Shown piece by piece: positions 16,523-25,507 of a stretch of DNA of 64,000 nucleotides; positions within the stretch are counted from its first letter, which is position 1; each line of letters opens with the position of its first letter. Source of the DNA: Rugamonas rivuli (GTDB taxonomy: Bacteria > Pseudomonadota > Gammaproteobacteria > Burkholderiales > Burkholderiaceae_D). The notes below the pieces were generated by a model. It worked only from the letters and a program-made list of their open reading frames with translations, had not been told where the DNA came from and ran no database searches. A program made the translations under genes and the position numbers. The stretch lies in assembly GCF_009380165.1 (NCBI RefSeq), contig NZ_WHUF01000004.1, positions 682,001-746,000 on the forward strand, read 5' to 3'.

Positions 16523-18492
16523 AATCCACCGCACACCGCCTGCACATCCTGGCCGTCACGCTGCTGCTGACCGCCTGCGCCGGCAGCCAGACCTTCAAGG
16601 AAGGCAACGCCCTGCTGGATGCAGGCCAGGTCGACCTGGGCCTGGCCAAGCTGGAACAGGCATCGCGTGAAGATCCGCACAACGCCGAGTACCGCATCGT
16701 GCTGCTGAACCGAAAACTCAAACTGGTCAGCGCGATGAACAGCCGTGCCGACGCGCTGCGCCTGAAAGGCCAGGCCACCGAAGCCGGTGCACAGTACGAG
16801 CAGGCGCTGGCCATCGATCCCGCCAACCAGATAGCGCGCCAGGGCCTCACGGCGCTGGCGCAGGACCAACGCCACCAGAAAACCATGGGCGAGGCCGAGG
16901 CCCTGCTCCAGCGCGGCGGTGAGGCGAACCTGGCGCAGGCGCAGGAGCTGCTGCGCCCACTGCTGGTGGAGCGCCCGAATCAACGCGAACTGCTGCGGCT
17001 CAAGACCCAGGTCAGCGACGCCCAGACCCGCCTGCGACCCGCCGCAGGACGCCTGGCGGCGGCCTACCGCAAGCCGGTAACGCTGGAGTTCCGCGACGCC
17101 CCCATGCGCGCCGTTTTCGATTTCATCAGCAAGGTATCGGGCCTGAACTTCGTCTTCGACCGCGACGTCGACCCCAACCTGCGCGCCACCATCTCGGTGC
17201 GCGACACCAGCATCGAAGAAGCCATCGGCATGCTGCTGAGCGCCAGCCAGCTGGAGCAAAGCATCACCGGCGACCGCTCCATCACCATCTACCCGAACAA
17301 CCCGCAGAAGCAGAAGGACTACCAGCAGCTGCTGGTGCGCAGCTTCTTCCTGGCGAACTCCGACGTGAAGACGGTGGCGTTCTCGCTCAAGACGCTGCTG
17401 AAGGCGCGCGACATCGTCACCGACGAACGCATCGGCACCATCATCATGCGCGACACGCCGGAGATGATACGCATGGCCGAACGCATCATCGCCGTGCAGG
17501 ACGTGGCCGACCCCGAGGTGATGCTGGAGGTGGAAGTGCTGGAAGTGAAGCGTTCGCGCATCCAGGAGCTGGGCGTCAGCTGGCCGGACAGCGTCGGCCT
17601 GACCCTGCTGGGCAGCGGCGCGTACGGCACGCTGAACGTGGGCGACCTGCGCAAGATCAACGGCGCCAATATCGGCCTGGGTTTAGGCAAAGTCACCATC
17701 AACGCCAACAAGAACGACACCGACAGCAATATCCTGGCCAACCCGCGCATCCGCGTGCGCAACAAGGACAAGGCCAAGGTGCTGATCGGCGACCGCGTGC
17801 CGGTGATCACCGTCACCACCAACAACGGCGTCAGCTCGGACAGCGTGAACTACGTGGACGTGGGCCTGAAGCTGGACGTGGAACCCAACGTCTACCTGGA
17901 CGACGAGGTGGCGATCAAGATCAACCTGGAGGTCAGCAGCGTGGTCAAGGAAATCGAAAGCAAATCCGGCACCAAGGCTTACCAGATCGGCACGCGCAGC
18001 GCGGCCACCGTGCTGCGGCTGAAGGACGGAGAGACGCAGGTGCTGGCAGGCCTGATCAGCGACGAGGACCGCACCACCGCCAACAAGATACCCGGCGTGG
18101 GCGACCTGCCGATGCTGAACCGCCTGTTCGGCAACCAGAAGGACGATTCGACCCGCAGCGAGATCGTGCTGTCGATCACGCCGCGCGTGCTGCGTTCGAT
18201 CCGCAGGCCGGAGCTGTCGGCGGCGGAGTTCAACTCCGGCACCGAGACAGACATCGGCGGCCGCAGCCAGATCGGCACGACGCTGGCGGTGGTGCCCGAC
18301 ACGGCGGCCGACATGGCGCCCTCGCCACGCGACACCGCGCCGGCTCTGGCGCCCGCAGCGCCGTCGATGGAAGGCGGTTCGGGCATGACAGGTGGCTCGG
18401 GCATGACCGGCGGCGGCACGCCGCCCGCGCCATCCACCAAGCCTGAACCGGTCAACCCGCAGCCTTACACGCCGCCGAAGAAAGGCCAGTAA
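16519..18492 (+). CDS. gspD: Secretin (GspD/PilQ/MshL type) lipoprotein with N-terminal TPR region
   Basis: 657-aa outer-membrane channel subunit. Translation is read from a TTG at 16519 that overlaps the previous stop (TTGA), preceded by GGGGA; only this start gives the lipoprotein signal with lipobox LTAC and Cys20. A TPR-like helical part (about 25-165) precedes the N-domains (VTLEFRDAPMRAVFDFISK) and the secretin beta-barrel core (about 370-565), including VPVITVTT and VNYVDVGLKLDVEPNV. The tail is Gly/Met/Pro-rich with a repeated GGSGMTG. The TPR front and lipid anchor may replace a separate pilotin. Frame, motifs and operon position all agree. Confidence 0.93.
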   Translation: MKSTAHRLHILAVTLLLTACAGSQTFKEGNALLDAGQVDLGLAKLEQASREDPHNAEYRIVLLNRKLKLVSAMNSRADALRLKGQATEAGAQYEQALAIDPANQIARQGLTALAQDQRHQKTMGEAEALLQRGGEANLAQAQELLRPLLVERPNQRELLRLKTQVSDAQTRLRPAAGRLAAAYRKPVTLEFRDAPMRAVFDFISKVSGLNFVFDRDVDPNLRATISVRDTSIEEAIGMLLSASQLEQSITGDRSITIYPNNPQKQKDYQQLLVRSFFLANSDVKTVAFSLKTLLKARDIVTDERIGTIIMRDTPEMIRMAERIIAVQDVADPEVMLEVEVLEVKRSRIQELGVSWPDSVGLTLLGSGAYGTLNVGDLRKINGANIGLGLGKVTINANKNDTDSNILANPRIRVRNKDKAKVLIGDRVPVITVTTNNGVSSDSVNYVDVGLKLDVEPNVYLDDEVAIKINLEVSSVVKEIESKSGTKAYQIGTRSAATVLRLKDGETQVLAGLISDEDRTTANKIPGVGDLPMLNRLFGNQKDDSTRSEIVLSITPRVLRSIRRPELSAAEFNSGTETDIGGRSQIGTTLAVVPDTAADMAPSPRDTAPALAPAAPSMEGGSGMTGGSGMTGGGTPPAPSTKPEPVNPQPYTPPKKGQ

Positions 18493-18494
18493 TC

Positions 18495-18959
18495 ATGCTG
18501 CGCAAGGCCCAAGGCGGATTCACCTTCATCGAGCTGATGATCACGCTGTCCATCCTCGCCACGCTGGCGATGGTGGCGGCGCCGATGGCGCAGGTAGCGC
18601 TGCAGCGCGAGAAGGAACACCAACTGCGCGCCGCGCTGATCGAAATCCGCGAAGCCATCGACGCCTACAAGCGCGCCGCCGACAATGGCCGCATCAAGCT
18701 GGCGATGGGCGATTCGGGCTATCCGAAAAAACTGGAAGACCTCGTCGCCGGCGTGCCGGACCAGCGCAGCCCGCGCAAGCAGAATATGTACTTCCTGCGC
18801 CGCATCCCTCGCGACCCGTTCGCGCCGGCCGACGGTAGCTGGGCCATGCGCTCCTATGCATCGCCACCGGACAATCCATCCGAAGGCGAAGACGTATTCG
18901 ATGTCAGCTCCCGCTCCGGAATACTGGGGCTGAACGGCATCCCCCTCAAACAATGGTGA
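18495..18959 (+). CDS. Type II secretion-like major pseudopilin 1
   Basis: 154-aa pseudopilin. Class III signal with cleavage expected between G8 and F9 in KAQGGFTFIEL, Glu at mature position 5, and a hydrophobic helix to about 33. The globular part has the GspG-like GYPKKLEDLVAGV and RRIPRDPF elements. Length suits GspG. It begins 2 bp after the secretin stop and needs a prepilin peptidase that is not encoded in this window. Confidence 0.9.
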   Translation: MLRKAQGGFTFIELMITLSILATLAMVAAPMAQVALQREKEHQLRAALIEIREAIDAYKRAADNGRIKLAMGDSGYPKKLEDLVAGVPDQRSPRKQNMYFLRRIPRDPFAPADGSWAMRSYASPPDNPSEGEDVFDVSSRSGILGLNGIPLKQW

Positions 18960-18963
18960 CGCC

Positions 18964-19338
18964 ATGAAGCACAACAAGGGATTCACGCTGGTCGAACTGC
19001 TGGTGGTGCTGGCGATAATTTCGCTGCTGCTCACCATCGCGCTGCCGCGCTATTTCAGCTCGGTCGACAAATCGAAGGAAGTCGCGCTGAGGGAGAACCT
19101 GCAAGTGCTCCGCAGCGGCATCGACAAATACTACGCCGACAAGGGCGAGTACCCGGCAGCGCTGGCGGACCTGGTCGCGCAGCGCTACTTCCGCAAAGTG
19201 CCGCTGGACCCGGTGACGGAATCGGCAACCACCTGGCAGTTGCTGCCTTCCGCCGACGCCGAGAAGCCCGGCGTGGCCGACATCCGCAGCGGCGCCAAAG
19301 GAAAGACCCGCGATGGCATCCCGTTCGAACAGCTCTAG
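18964..19338 (+). CDS. Type II secretion-like pseudopilin 2
   Basis: 124-aa pseudopilin with the cleanest class III signal of the three: KG-FTLVELLVVLAIISLLL, cleavage after G6 and Glu at mature position 5. The GEYPAALADLVAQRYFRKVPLDPVT region matches the conserved GspG core. Short even for this family. The 3' end overlaps the third pseudopilin by 26 bp in another frame. Confidence 0.9.
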   Translation: MKHNKGFTLVELLVVLAIISLLLTIALPRYFSSVDKSKEVALRENLQVLRSGIDKYYADKGEYPAALADLVAQRYFRKVPLDPVTESATTWQLLPSADAEKPGVADIRSGAKGKTRDGIPFEQL

Positions 19339-19816
19339 GCGTCAGCGCGGCTTCGCCTACCTGTGGACACTGATGCTGGTGGCCTTCATGGGCGTGGGCC
19401 TGACCATCGCCGCAGGCCTGTACACGACCGCCATGCGGCGCGACAAGGAGCGCGAGCTGCTGTTCATCGGCCACGAGTTCCGTCACGCGCTGGAGAGCTA
19501 CACCAAGGCCAATGGCGCCGGCCAGTATCCGCTGACGCTGGACGAGCTGCTGAAAGACCCGCGCTTCCCAGCCGCCAAGCGCCATCTGCGCCGGCTGTAC
19601 AACGACCCCGTCACCGGCAAGCCGGATTGGGTGCTGGTGCGGCAGCAGGGCCGCATCGTCGGCATCCGCTCGGCCTCCACGCAGCGGCCCGTCAAGCAGA
19701 ACAACTTCGACGACGACGACACCGGCCTGGCAAAGAAGACCCGCTACGCCGACTGGGTGTTCACCTACCCGTACGACCTGTTCACGGTGCAGCTGACCGC
19801 CGAAGCGAAACGCTGA
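19313..19816 (+). CDS. Type II secretion-like pseudopilin 3 lacking Glu5
   Basis: 167-aa protein with basic lead MASRSNSSRRQRG and cleavage expected between G13 and F14. The helix FAYLWTLMLVAFMGVGL has Trp, not Glu, at mature position 5. Among pseudopilins, absence of Glu5 is a feature of the tip subunit GspK, although this protein is much smaller. The globular part has GQYPLTLDELLKDPRFP and LYNDPVTGKPDW, common in MSHA-like minor pilins. It is the last gene of the operon, ending 128 bp before the second protease. Confidence 0.85.
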   Translation: MASRSNSSRRQRGFAYLWTLMLVAFMGVGLTIAAGLYTTAMRRDKERELLFIGHEFRHALESYTKANGAGQYPLTLDELLKDPRFPAAKRHLRRLYNDPVTGKPDWVLVRQQGRIVGIRSASTQRPVKQNNFDDDDTGLAKKTRYADWVFTYPYDLFTVQLTAEAKR

Positions 19817-19828
19817 CTTGTTGCCGAC

Positions 19829-19850
19829 TTGTTGATATAAGACAGAACCT
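19829..19850 (+). promoter_or_regulatory. Shared upstream motif of the M4 protease genes (copy 2)
   Basis: TTGTTGATATAAGACA, identical over 16 bases to the copy at 8071, then a similar AGAACC. It lies about 100 bp before the second protease start, a usual distance for an activator site. Confidence 0.55.
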
Positions 19851-19944
19851 CCCGCCCTTCCACGCTCTAGCGTGATTCATCCGCCACGCGGAATCGGCGA
19901 CATCATTCGATGCCAGCTGGAATGATCGAAATTGGGAGGACGAT

Positions 19945-22467
19945 ATGATCCTGCGTACACGCCTGCTAACCGTCACCACCGCCGTCGCCGCCGCGACGTC
20001 GATGATGGCCGCCACCGCGACGCTCGCGGCAGACAAACTGATGGCCCCACCGGTCAATACGCTCTCGCCGCAACAGAGCTCCGGACTGGTGGCCACGCTG
20101 ACGGCGATGGATGCCGCGCGCGGCCTGGCGCCGGAGCTGAGCTTCCGCCTCAGCAGCCTGCATCCGGGCGTGGTGGGACAGAAGATCGTCCGCGCCCAGC
20201 ATACCTACAAAGGCTTGCGCGTGTTCGGCTCGGAGTCGGTGATCGTCACCAACGCCGCCGGCAGCATTGTCAGTGTCTCCGCATCCGACCGGCGCAACAA
20301 ACTGGGGACCGGCCTCGCCCCCTCCGCCGTCTCCGACCTCGTGCCGACGCTGAGCGCCGGCGACGCCATCACCGTAGCGGTCAACTCCATCGCGCCTCGC
20401 GGCACATATCGCTGGGAACCCAGCGCGGAACTACTGCTCTACCCCATCGTGAAAACGGAGCGGGTGCCATCGGCCGCCGGCAAGCCGGAATCCGAGCTCA
20501 ATGCGCTGGACCTGCAGGAAGTGGTGGAGCGCTACGAACTGGCCTACTACGTCAAGCTGCGCCTGGCGCTGGACGGCAAGCCGCTCTACTACGACACCGT
20601 CGTCAACGCCAAGAACGGCAACATCATCGCGCAGTGGCAGGCGCTGAAAACGGTGGTCGGCACGGGTAACAGCCAGTACAACGGCGTGGTGCCGATCAAT
20701 ACCTCGCAGTCCGGCGGCGTCTATCAGATGCTGGACGATACGCGCGGCATAGGCGGCAAGTACGGCGGCATGGCGATCACCAACGCCAACCACAGCTCGG
20801 CCAACAATCCCGACCCGGGCAACATCTACACCAACAGCACCAACACCTGGGGCGACGGCCAGCAGTACATCAACGGCGGCAGCACCACCAACGCCAACGG
20901 CCAGACCGCCGCAGTCAACGCGCTGTGGGGCCTGATGAACACCTACGACGCCAACAAGAACGCGCTGGGCTGGCATTCACTGGACGGTAACAACACCTCC
21001 ACCTACATCGCCGCCCACGTCGACACCCAGTACGACAACGCCTTCTACGACGACAGCTGCAAGTGCATGTACATCGGCGACGGCGACAGCTTCTACAGCC
21101 TGGGCTCCATCGACGTAATCGGACACGAGATGTCGCACGGCGTCACCGCGTCGACGGCGGACCTGACCTACTCCGGCGAATCCGGCGGTTTGAACGAATC
21201 GAACTCCGACATCGGCGGCGAGATGGTGGAAGCCTACGCGCGCAACGGCGGCACCGGCACCACGATCCCGGCCAGCGGCAACGACTGGATGATGGGCAAG
21301 GAGATCAGCAAATCCGGCCAGCCGCTGCGCTGGCTGTACAAGCCGAGCAAGGATGGCCGCAGCCCCGATGCGTGGAGCAGTTCCATCAAATACCTGGACG
21401 TGCACTATTCCAGCGGACCCAATAACCGCATGTTCTACTTCCTGTCGCAGGGTTCCAGCAGCGATCCGGCCTCCGACTACTACAGCAAATACCTGGTGAA
21501 GAGTCCCGCCGCGATGACGGGCATCGGCAACGACAAGGCTTACCGCATCTGGTTCAAATCCTTGACCACCAAGTTCACCTCGTCGACCAACTACGCCGAT
21601 GCGCGCGCCAAGGTGCTGGCGTCGGCGCAGGAGCTGTACGGCGCAGGTTCGAAAGAAGTCATCGCCGTCACGCGCGCTTATGCGGCGATCAACGTCGGCG
21701 CGGACATCGATGAATCCACCACCGGCGGCGACGTGACGATCACCACGCAACCGGCCAACGTCACCGTCGCGCCAGGCGCCACCGCGTCGTTCAACGTAGG
21801 CGCCAGCGGCGGCACGCAGCCCTACAGCTACAAGTGGTTCCGCGACGGATCGGAAATCGCCGGCGCCAACGCGCCAGCCTACTCGCTGACCGCGCAGACC
21901 TCCGACAACGGCGCGACGTTCAATGCCGTCGTCAGCGACGCATCGTCGCCGGTGAAGAGCGCCACGTCGGCCAAGGCGATGCTGACCGTCAGGAGCGGCG
22001 GCGGCACCGACCTTGTCACCAACGGCGGCTTCGAGAACGGCACCACCGGCTGGCATGGCACCACCGGCGTGATCGGCGACTTCGAAGGGCAGTCACCTTA
22101 CGAAGGCACGCGCTACGCCTGGCTCGGTGGTAACGGCCGCATTGCGATCGAGACCCTGACCCAGTCCGTGACCATCCCTGCGGGCGCAGCGTCGGCAACG
22201 CTGGCCTACGCGCTGCATATCGACACCGATGAGGTCAAGCCCTTCCCCTACGATAAGCTGACGGTGACGGTGAGAAGCAGCACCGGCTCGGTGCTGCGTA
22301 CGCTGGCGACGTACACCAACCTGGATGCCGCCGACGGCTACCAGATCCGCACCTTCGACCTGTCCGCCTACAAGGGTCGGACGGTGACCCTGTCGTTCGT
22401 CATGCGGGAGGACCGCAGCAAGCAGACCTCCTTCGTTCTCGACAACGTCAGCCTGATCGCCCAGTAG
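19945..22467 (+). CDS. Secreted M4 (thermolysin-like) metalloprotease, paralogue 2
   Basis: 840-aa preproenzyme with the same architecture as the protein at 8394: signal peptide 1-29 (ending ATATLAA), FTP/PepSY propeptide, M4 domain with H394, E395 and H398 (VIGHEMSHGV) and E418 (GGLNESNSD), catalytic His in DVHYSSGPNN, an Ig-like domain (about 595-690) and a jelly-roll tail (VTNGGFENGTTGW). GGGAGGACGAT precedes the ATG. Long stretches of the catalytic domain are identical to paralogue 1, while the signal, propeptide and tail differ more, indicating an old duplication. It follows the secretion operon directly. It converges on the PHP lipoprotein gene, 10 bp apart. Confidence 0.96.
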   Translation: MILRTRLLTVTTAVAAATSMMAATATLAADKLMAPPVNTLSPQQSSGLVATLTAMDAARGLAPELSFRLSSLHPGVVGQKIVRAQHTYKGLRVFGSESVIVTNAAGSIVSVSASDRRNKLGTGLAPSAVSDLVPTLSAGDAITVAVNSIAPRGTYRWEPSAELLLYPIVKTERVPSAAGKPESELNALDLQEVVERYELAYYVKLRLALDGKPLYYDTVVNAKNGNIIAQWQALKTVVGTGNSQYNGVVPINTSQSGGVYQMLDDTRGIGGKYGGMAITNANHSSANNPDPGNIYTNSTNTWGDGQQYINGGSTTNANGQTAAVNALWGLMNTYDANKNALGWHSLDGNNTSTYIAAHVDTQYDNAFYDDSCKCMYIGDGDSFYSLGSIDVIGHEMSHGVTASTADLTYSGESGGLNESNSDIGGEMVEAYARNGGTGTTIPASGNDWMMGKEISKSGQPLRWLYKPSKDGRSPDAWSSSIKYLDVHYSSGPNNRMFYFLSQGSSSDPASDYYSKYLVKSPAAMTGIGNDKAYRIWFKSLTTKFTSSTNYADARAKVLASAQELYGAGSKEVIAVTRAYAAINVGADIDESTTGGDVTITTQPANVTVAPGATASFNVGASGGTQPYSYKWFRDGSEIAGANAPAYSLTAQTSDNGATFNAVVSDASSPVKSATSAKAMLTVRSGGGTDLVTNGGFENGTTGWHGTTGVIGDFEGQSPYEGTRYAWLGGNGRIAIETLTQSVTIPAGAASATLAYALHIDTDEVKPFPYDKLTVTVRSSTGSVLRTLATYTNLDAADGYQIRTFDLSAYKGRTVTLSFVMREDRSKQTSFVLDNVSLIAQ

Positions 22468-22477
22468 GCGATGGAGG

Positions 22478-24106
22478 TCAGCGCAGGCTGACGAACACCG
22501 GGTTCGAATAGAACCACAGGCTGCGGTAGTTGCGGTCGTTGATGTCGTTGAAGCGCGCCGTGTTGTCTGCGGTGCCGGTGCGCTGGTCGGCCAGCGGTTC
22601 GCCATCCTGGGTCAGGCCGGCGACATCGGTGCCCAGGTTGGTGCCGCGCAGGCGGTAGTACTGGTTCTTGCTGACGGTGGTTTCGTAGCTGATGCTGAAG
22701 TAGCCGTCCGCATCGACCTTCCAGTCCGCGCTGGTGAAGCGCTTCACCACGCGCGTGCTGGCGTTGGTGGCGACGCTGTAGGCGGCGCTGCCCGGCGTGG
22801 CCTTGGCGGCCACGTCGCCGACGATCAGGTCGACGTGATCGACCACCGGCTTGACGTTGGCGGCGGTGCCGCTGTCCACCGGCTTCTCGTAGTTGTTCCT
22901 GGTCGGCGACTTGAAGCGGATCGTGATCGTCACCTTGTCGCCGCTGACGACCTTCAGCTCCCCGCCCATCTCCTTGCGGTCGTCCTTGCTGGCCAGGTTG
23001 AAGTCCAGCGCGTTGATCAGATCCCCGTAGACCGAAAACATTTTGCCGGAGCGCAGGCCTTGCAGCAGATCCTTCGCTGCGGGCTTGCCCTGTGCGCCGT
23101 TGAAGACATAGTTCTTCGCATACTCGCCGGGGAAGTAACCGCTGCTGCTGTTGCCGACGATCTTGAAGTGAGTATCCGAATCGGTCAGGTTCCAGATGCG
23201 GCGGCCTTCGCCGAGCAGCGCGTCCCACACGCCGCCGACCTTGGCGACAACGTAATCGACGCCGCCGTAGGCGCGCAGCGGTGCGTTCTCCGGCGTGTAG
23301 GCAGCCGTGTAGCCGCCGCGATCCGGTTCCATCTGGTTGCCGACCATGCCTTCGATGGCGAAGACGATGTTCGGTGCGATGTCGTTGAAGCGGCGGAAGT
23401 CGTCGACGGTGTAGCTGCCCTTGTTGCGCGATGGGTGGTTGACTACGGCGTAGCTGGTGTCCGGGTAGTTGTCCTTCAACCAGCTGATCGCCTTCAGCGC
23501 GTCGTCGGCCGTGGCGTTGTAGCGGGTGGTTCCGTACTTGGACTTCCATGCGGCGACATCGGCGGCGTCGAACAGCGCCGGGTCGCGGGTGGTGAACAGG
23601 TACTCGAATTCCTTCATGCCCTTGGTGCTGGAGGCCAGCTTGTCGCTGCCTTCGAACAGGCCGATGCCGATATGGTCGTGGGTCGGCATATCCCATTCGA
23701 AGCCGGAGAAAATCAGTTTGTCGGCGTAGGTGCCGGCGGCCTGCAAGGCCTGCACGCGTGGGATTTCATAACGTTCGACGCCGGTCGACAGCGGAATCGC
23801 CGCCGGCAGCGCCGCGCCCTTCTCGTCGCGCGACGACAGGCGCAGGTGATTGCTGACGGCCATCCAGTCCAGGCCATAGGTGGTGAAGGCCTTGGTCAGC
23901 ACCTTGTCCAGCGTCTGCGTGACATCCGTGTCCGGCGACTGCGTGGTGTGGGTGTGCAGGTCGCCGGCGATCCAGCGGCCACTCGGTACAGGAGGCACGA
24001 CGACCGCTGCGGGCTGGTCGCCGCCGCAGGCGACAGCGGTCAGCAGAATGGCAATGGCAGTTGGAATCAGCAATTGACGAGGGCGAGAAATGAGGGCAAG
24101 CGGCAT
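22478..24106 (-). CDS. CehA/McbA-like PHP-domain lipoprotein
   Basis: 542-aa exported metallohydrolase. A lipoprotein-type signal (AIAILLTAVAC, Cys27) is followed by a PHP metal-binding fold: GDLHTHTTQSPDTD (about 47), VSNHLRL, FEWDMPTHDHIGIG, VNHPSR and DSDTHFKI supply the His/Asp ligands expected of the family. The C-terminal 180 residues are beta-rich and of unclear role. PHP enzymes of this group hydrolyse phosphoester or carbamate bonds, but the substrate is unknown here. It is divergent from the M24 peptidase gene with a 156-bp gap. Confidence 0.82.
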   Translation of the reverse strand: MPLALISRPRQLLIPTAIAILLTAVACGGDQPAAVVVPPVPSGRWIAGDLHTHTTQSPDTDVTQTLDKVLTKAFTTYGLDWMAVSNHLRLSSRDEKGAALPAAIPLSTGVERYEIPRVQALQAAGTYADKLIFSGFEWDMPTHDHIGIGLFEGSDKLASSTKGMKEFEYLFTTRDPALFDAADVAAWKSKYGTTRYNATADDALKAISWLKDNYPDTSYAVVNHPSRNKGSYTVDDFRRFNDIAPNIVFAIEGMVGNQMEPDRGGYTAAYTPENAPLRAYGGVDYVVAKVGGVWDALLGEGRRIWNLTDSDTHFKIVGNSSSGYFPGEYAKNYVFNGAQGKPAAKDLLQGLRSGKMFSVYGDLINALDFNLASKDDRKEMGGELKVVSGDKVTITIRFKSPTRNNYEKPVDSGTAANVKPVVDHVDLIVGDVAAKATPGSAAYSVATNASTRVVKRFTSADWKVDADGYFSISYETTVSKNQYYRLRGTNLGTDVAGLTQDGEPLADQRTGTADNTARFNDINDRNYRSLWFYSNPVFVSLR

Positions 24107-24174
24107 GATAAACGAGTCCTGAAAGTGGATGCGGAATTCGGCACACTAGCATTGGCGTATTACCTGTCTATGAC

Positions 24175-24202
24175 TTGGCCGCGCGGTCAAAACTGTTATG
24201 AT
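24175..24202 (+). promoter_or_regulatory. Candidate sigma-70 promoter of the M24 peptidase gene
   Basis: TTGGCC (24175-24180), 16-bp spacer, TATGAT (24197-24202), ending 60 bp before the start codon. Three changes from consensus in total, so moderate support. Confidence 0.45.
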
Positions 24203-24262
24203 CGTTGGCTAGCGCAGACAAAAGATCCGTGCGGCCACGCAAATCAATCCAGGGATATAAAA

Positions 24263-25492
24263 ATGACTATTGGCGGAAAAACCATAGAAGAGGCATTGGC
24301 CTCCTTGTCCAACATGACCGCAGGCGCGGTCCCTATCGGCAAGGACGAGCATCTCCAGCGCCTGGCGCGCGCACAGGCCTACATGCGCGACCAGGGCATC
24401 GCCGCCATCTACGTCAACGCCGGTTCCAACCTGACCTACTTCACCGGCACCAAGTGGCACGCCAGCGAACGCATGGTCGGCGCCATCCTGCCGGCCAGCG
24501 GCGCGGTGGAGTACATCGCCCCTGCTTTCGAAGAGAGCACGCTGAAGGACTTCATGGTGGTCGAGGGCAGCGTCAACACCTGGCATGAGCACGAGAGCCC
24601 ATACCAGCTGTTCGTCGATACGCTCAAGCGCATGGGGATCGCGCCTGCTGCGGCGGGCGGTACGGCGCCGCGCATCGGCATCTGCGAAAGCGCGGCCTTC
24701 TTTATCTACGACGGCATCCGTCCGCTGGCCGATGGCTATGCGCTGGAGAACGCGCGCCAAGTCACGGCGCACTGCCGCACCCGCAAGTCCGCCAACGAAA
24801 TCGCGCTGATGCAGCGCGCCAAGGACATGACGCTGGCCGTGCACGTGGCCACCGCCAGCATGCTGCGCGAGGGGATCACCACGGTCGAAGTGGAAGAGTT
24901 CATCAACCGCGCGCACCGCAAGGTCGGCGCGTCCGGTTCGTACTTCGTGATCGTGCTGTTCGGCGAAGCGACCGCCTATCCGCATGGCGTGAGCTATGTG
25001 CAAACGTTGCAAGCTGGCGACACTGTGCTGATCGACACAGGCTGCAAACTGCACAACTACATTTCCGACATCACGCGCACCTATGTGTACGGCGAAATCA
25101 GCGCGCGTCAGCGTTCGGTGTGGAACAGCGAGAAGGCGGCGCAGTTGGCGGCGTTCGAAGCGGCGCAGCTGGGCGTGCCGTGCGAGCAGGTGGACATGGC
25201 CGCGCGCCGTTCGCTGGAGGCAGACGGTTTCGGTCCCGGCTACAAGCTGCCAGGCCTGCCGCATCGCACCGGCCACGGCATCGGTCTGGATATTCACGAG
25301 TGGCCGTATCTGGTCGGCGGCGACAAGACGCCGCTGGACGTGGGCATGTGCTTCTCGAACGAGCCGATGATCTGCATCCCCGGCGAATTCGGCGTGCGCC
25401 ACGAAGACCATTTCTACATGACAGAGAACGGCCCGAAATGGTTCACCGAACCGGCGCACAGCATCGACGATCCATTCGGCTTGCACGCTTGA
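24263..25492 (+). CDS. M24-family Xaa-Pro-type aminopeptidase
   Basis: 409-aa cytoplasmic two-metal peptidase. A creatinase-like N-domain (about 1-165) precedes the pita-bread domain, whose five ligands are visible: D258 (IDTG), D269 (ISDITR), H338 (RTGHGIG), E367 (SNEP) and E381 (RHED). The dinuclear site is complete. The start has AGGGATAT in front. Expected to remove N-terminal residues before proline or to act on a related amide. It stands alone, 85 bp before the toxin-antitoxin pair. Confidence 0.9.
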   Translation: MTIGGKTIEEALASLSNMTAGAVPIGKDEHLQRLARAQAYMRDQGIAAIYVNAGSNLTYFTGTKWHASERMVGAILPASGAVEYIAPAFEESTLKDFMVVEGSVNTWHEHESPYQLFVDTLKRMGIAPAAAGGTAPRIGICESAAFFIYDGIRPLADGYALENARQVTAHCRTRKSANEIALMQRAKDMTLAVHVATASMLREGITTVEVEEFINRAHRKVGASGSYFVIVLFGEATAYPHGVSYVQTLQAGDTVLIDTGCKLHNYISDITRTYVYGEISARQRSVWNSEKAAQLAAFEAAQLGVPCEQVDMAARRSLEADGFGPGYKLPGLPHRTGHGIGLDIHEWPYLVGGDKTPLDVGMCFSNEPMICIPGEFGVRHEDHFYMTENGPKWFTEPAHSIDDPFGLHA

Positions 25493-25507
25493 TCCTTCGC
25501 AAGCAAG

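Noticed and set aside
18376..18420. Short tandem repeat as a mobile or CRISPR-like element
   Set aside because: It is the GGSGMTG repeat in the low-complexity tail of the secretin.
22835..24262. N-terminal extension of the M24 peptidase
   Set aside because: The extension is antisense to the PHP lipoprotein gene; the ATG at 24263 has a ribosome site and gives family length.
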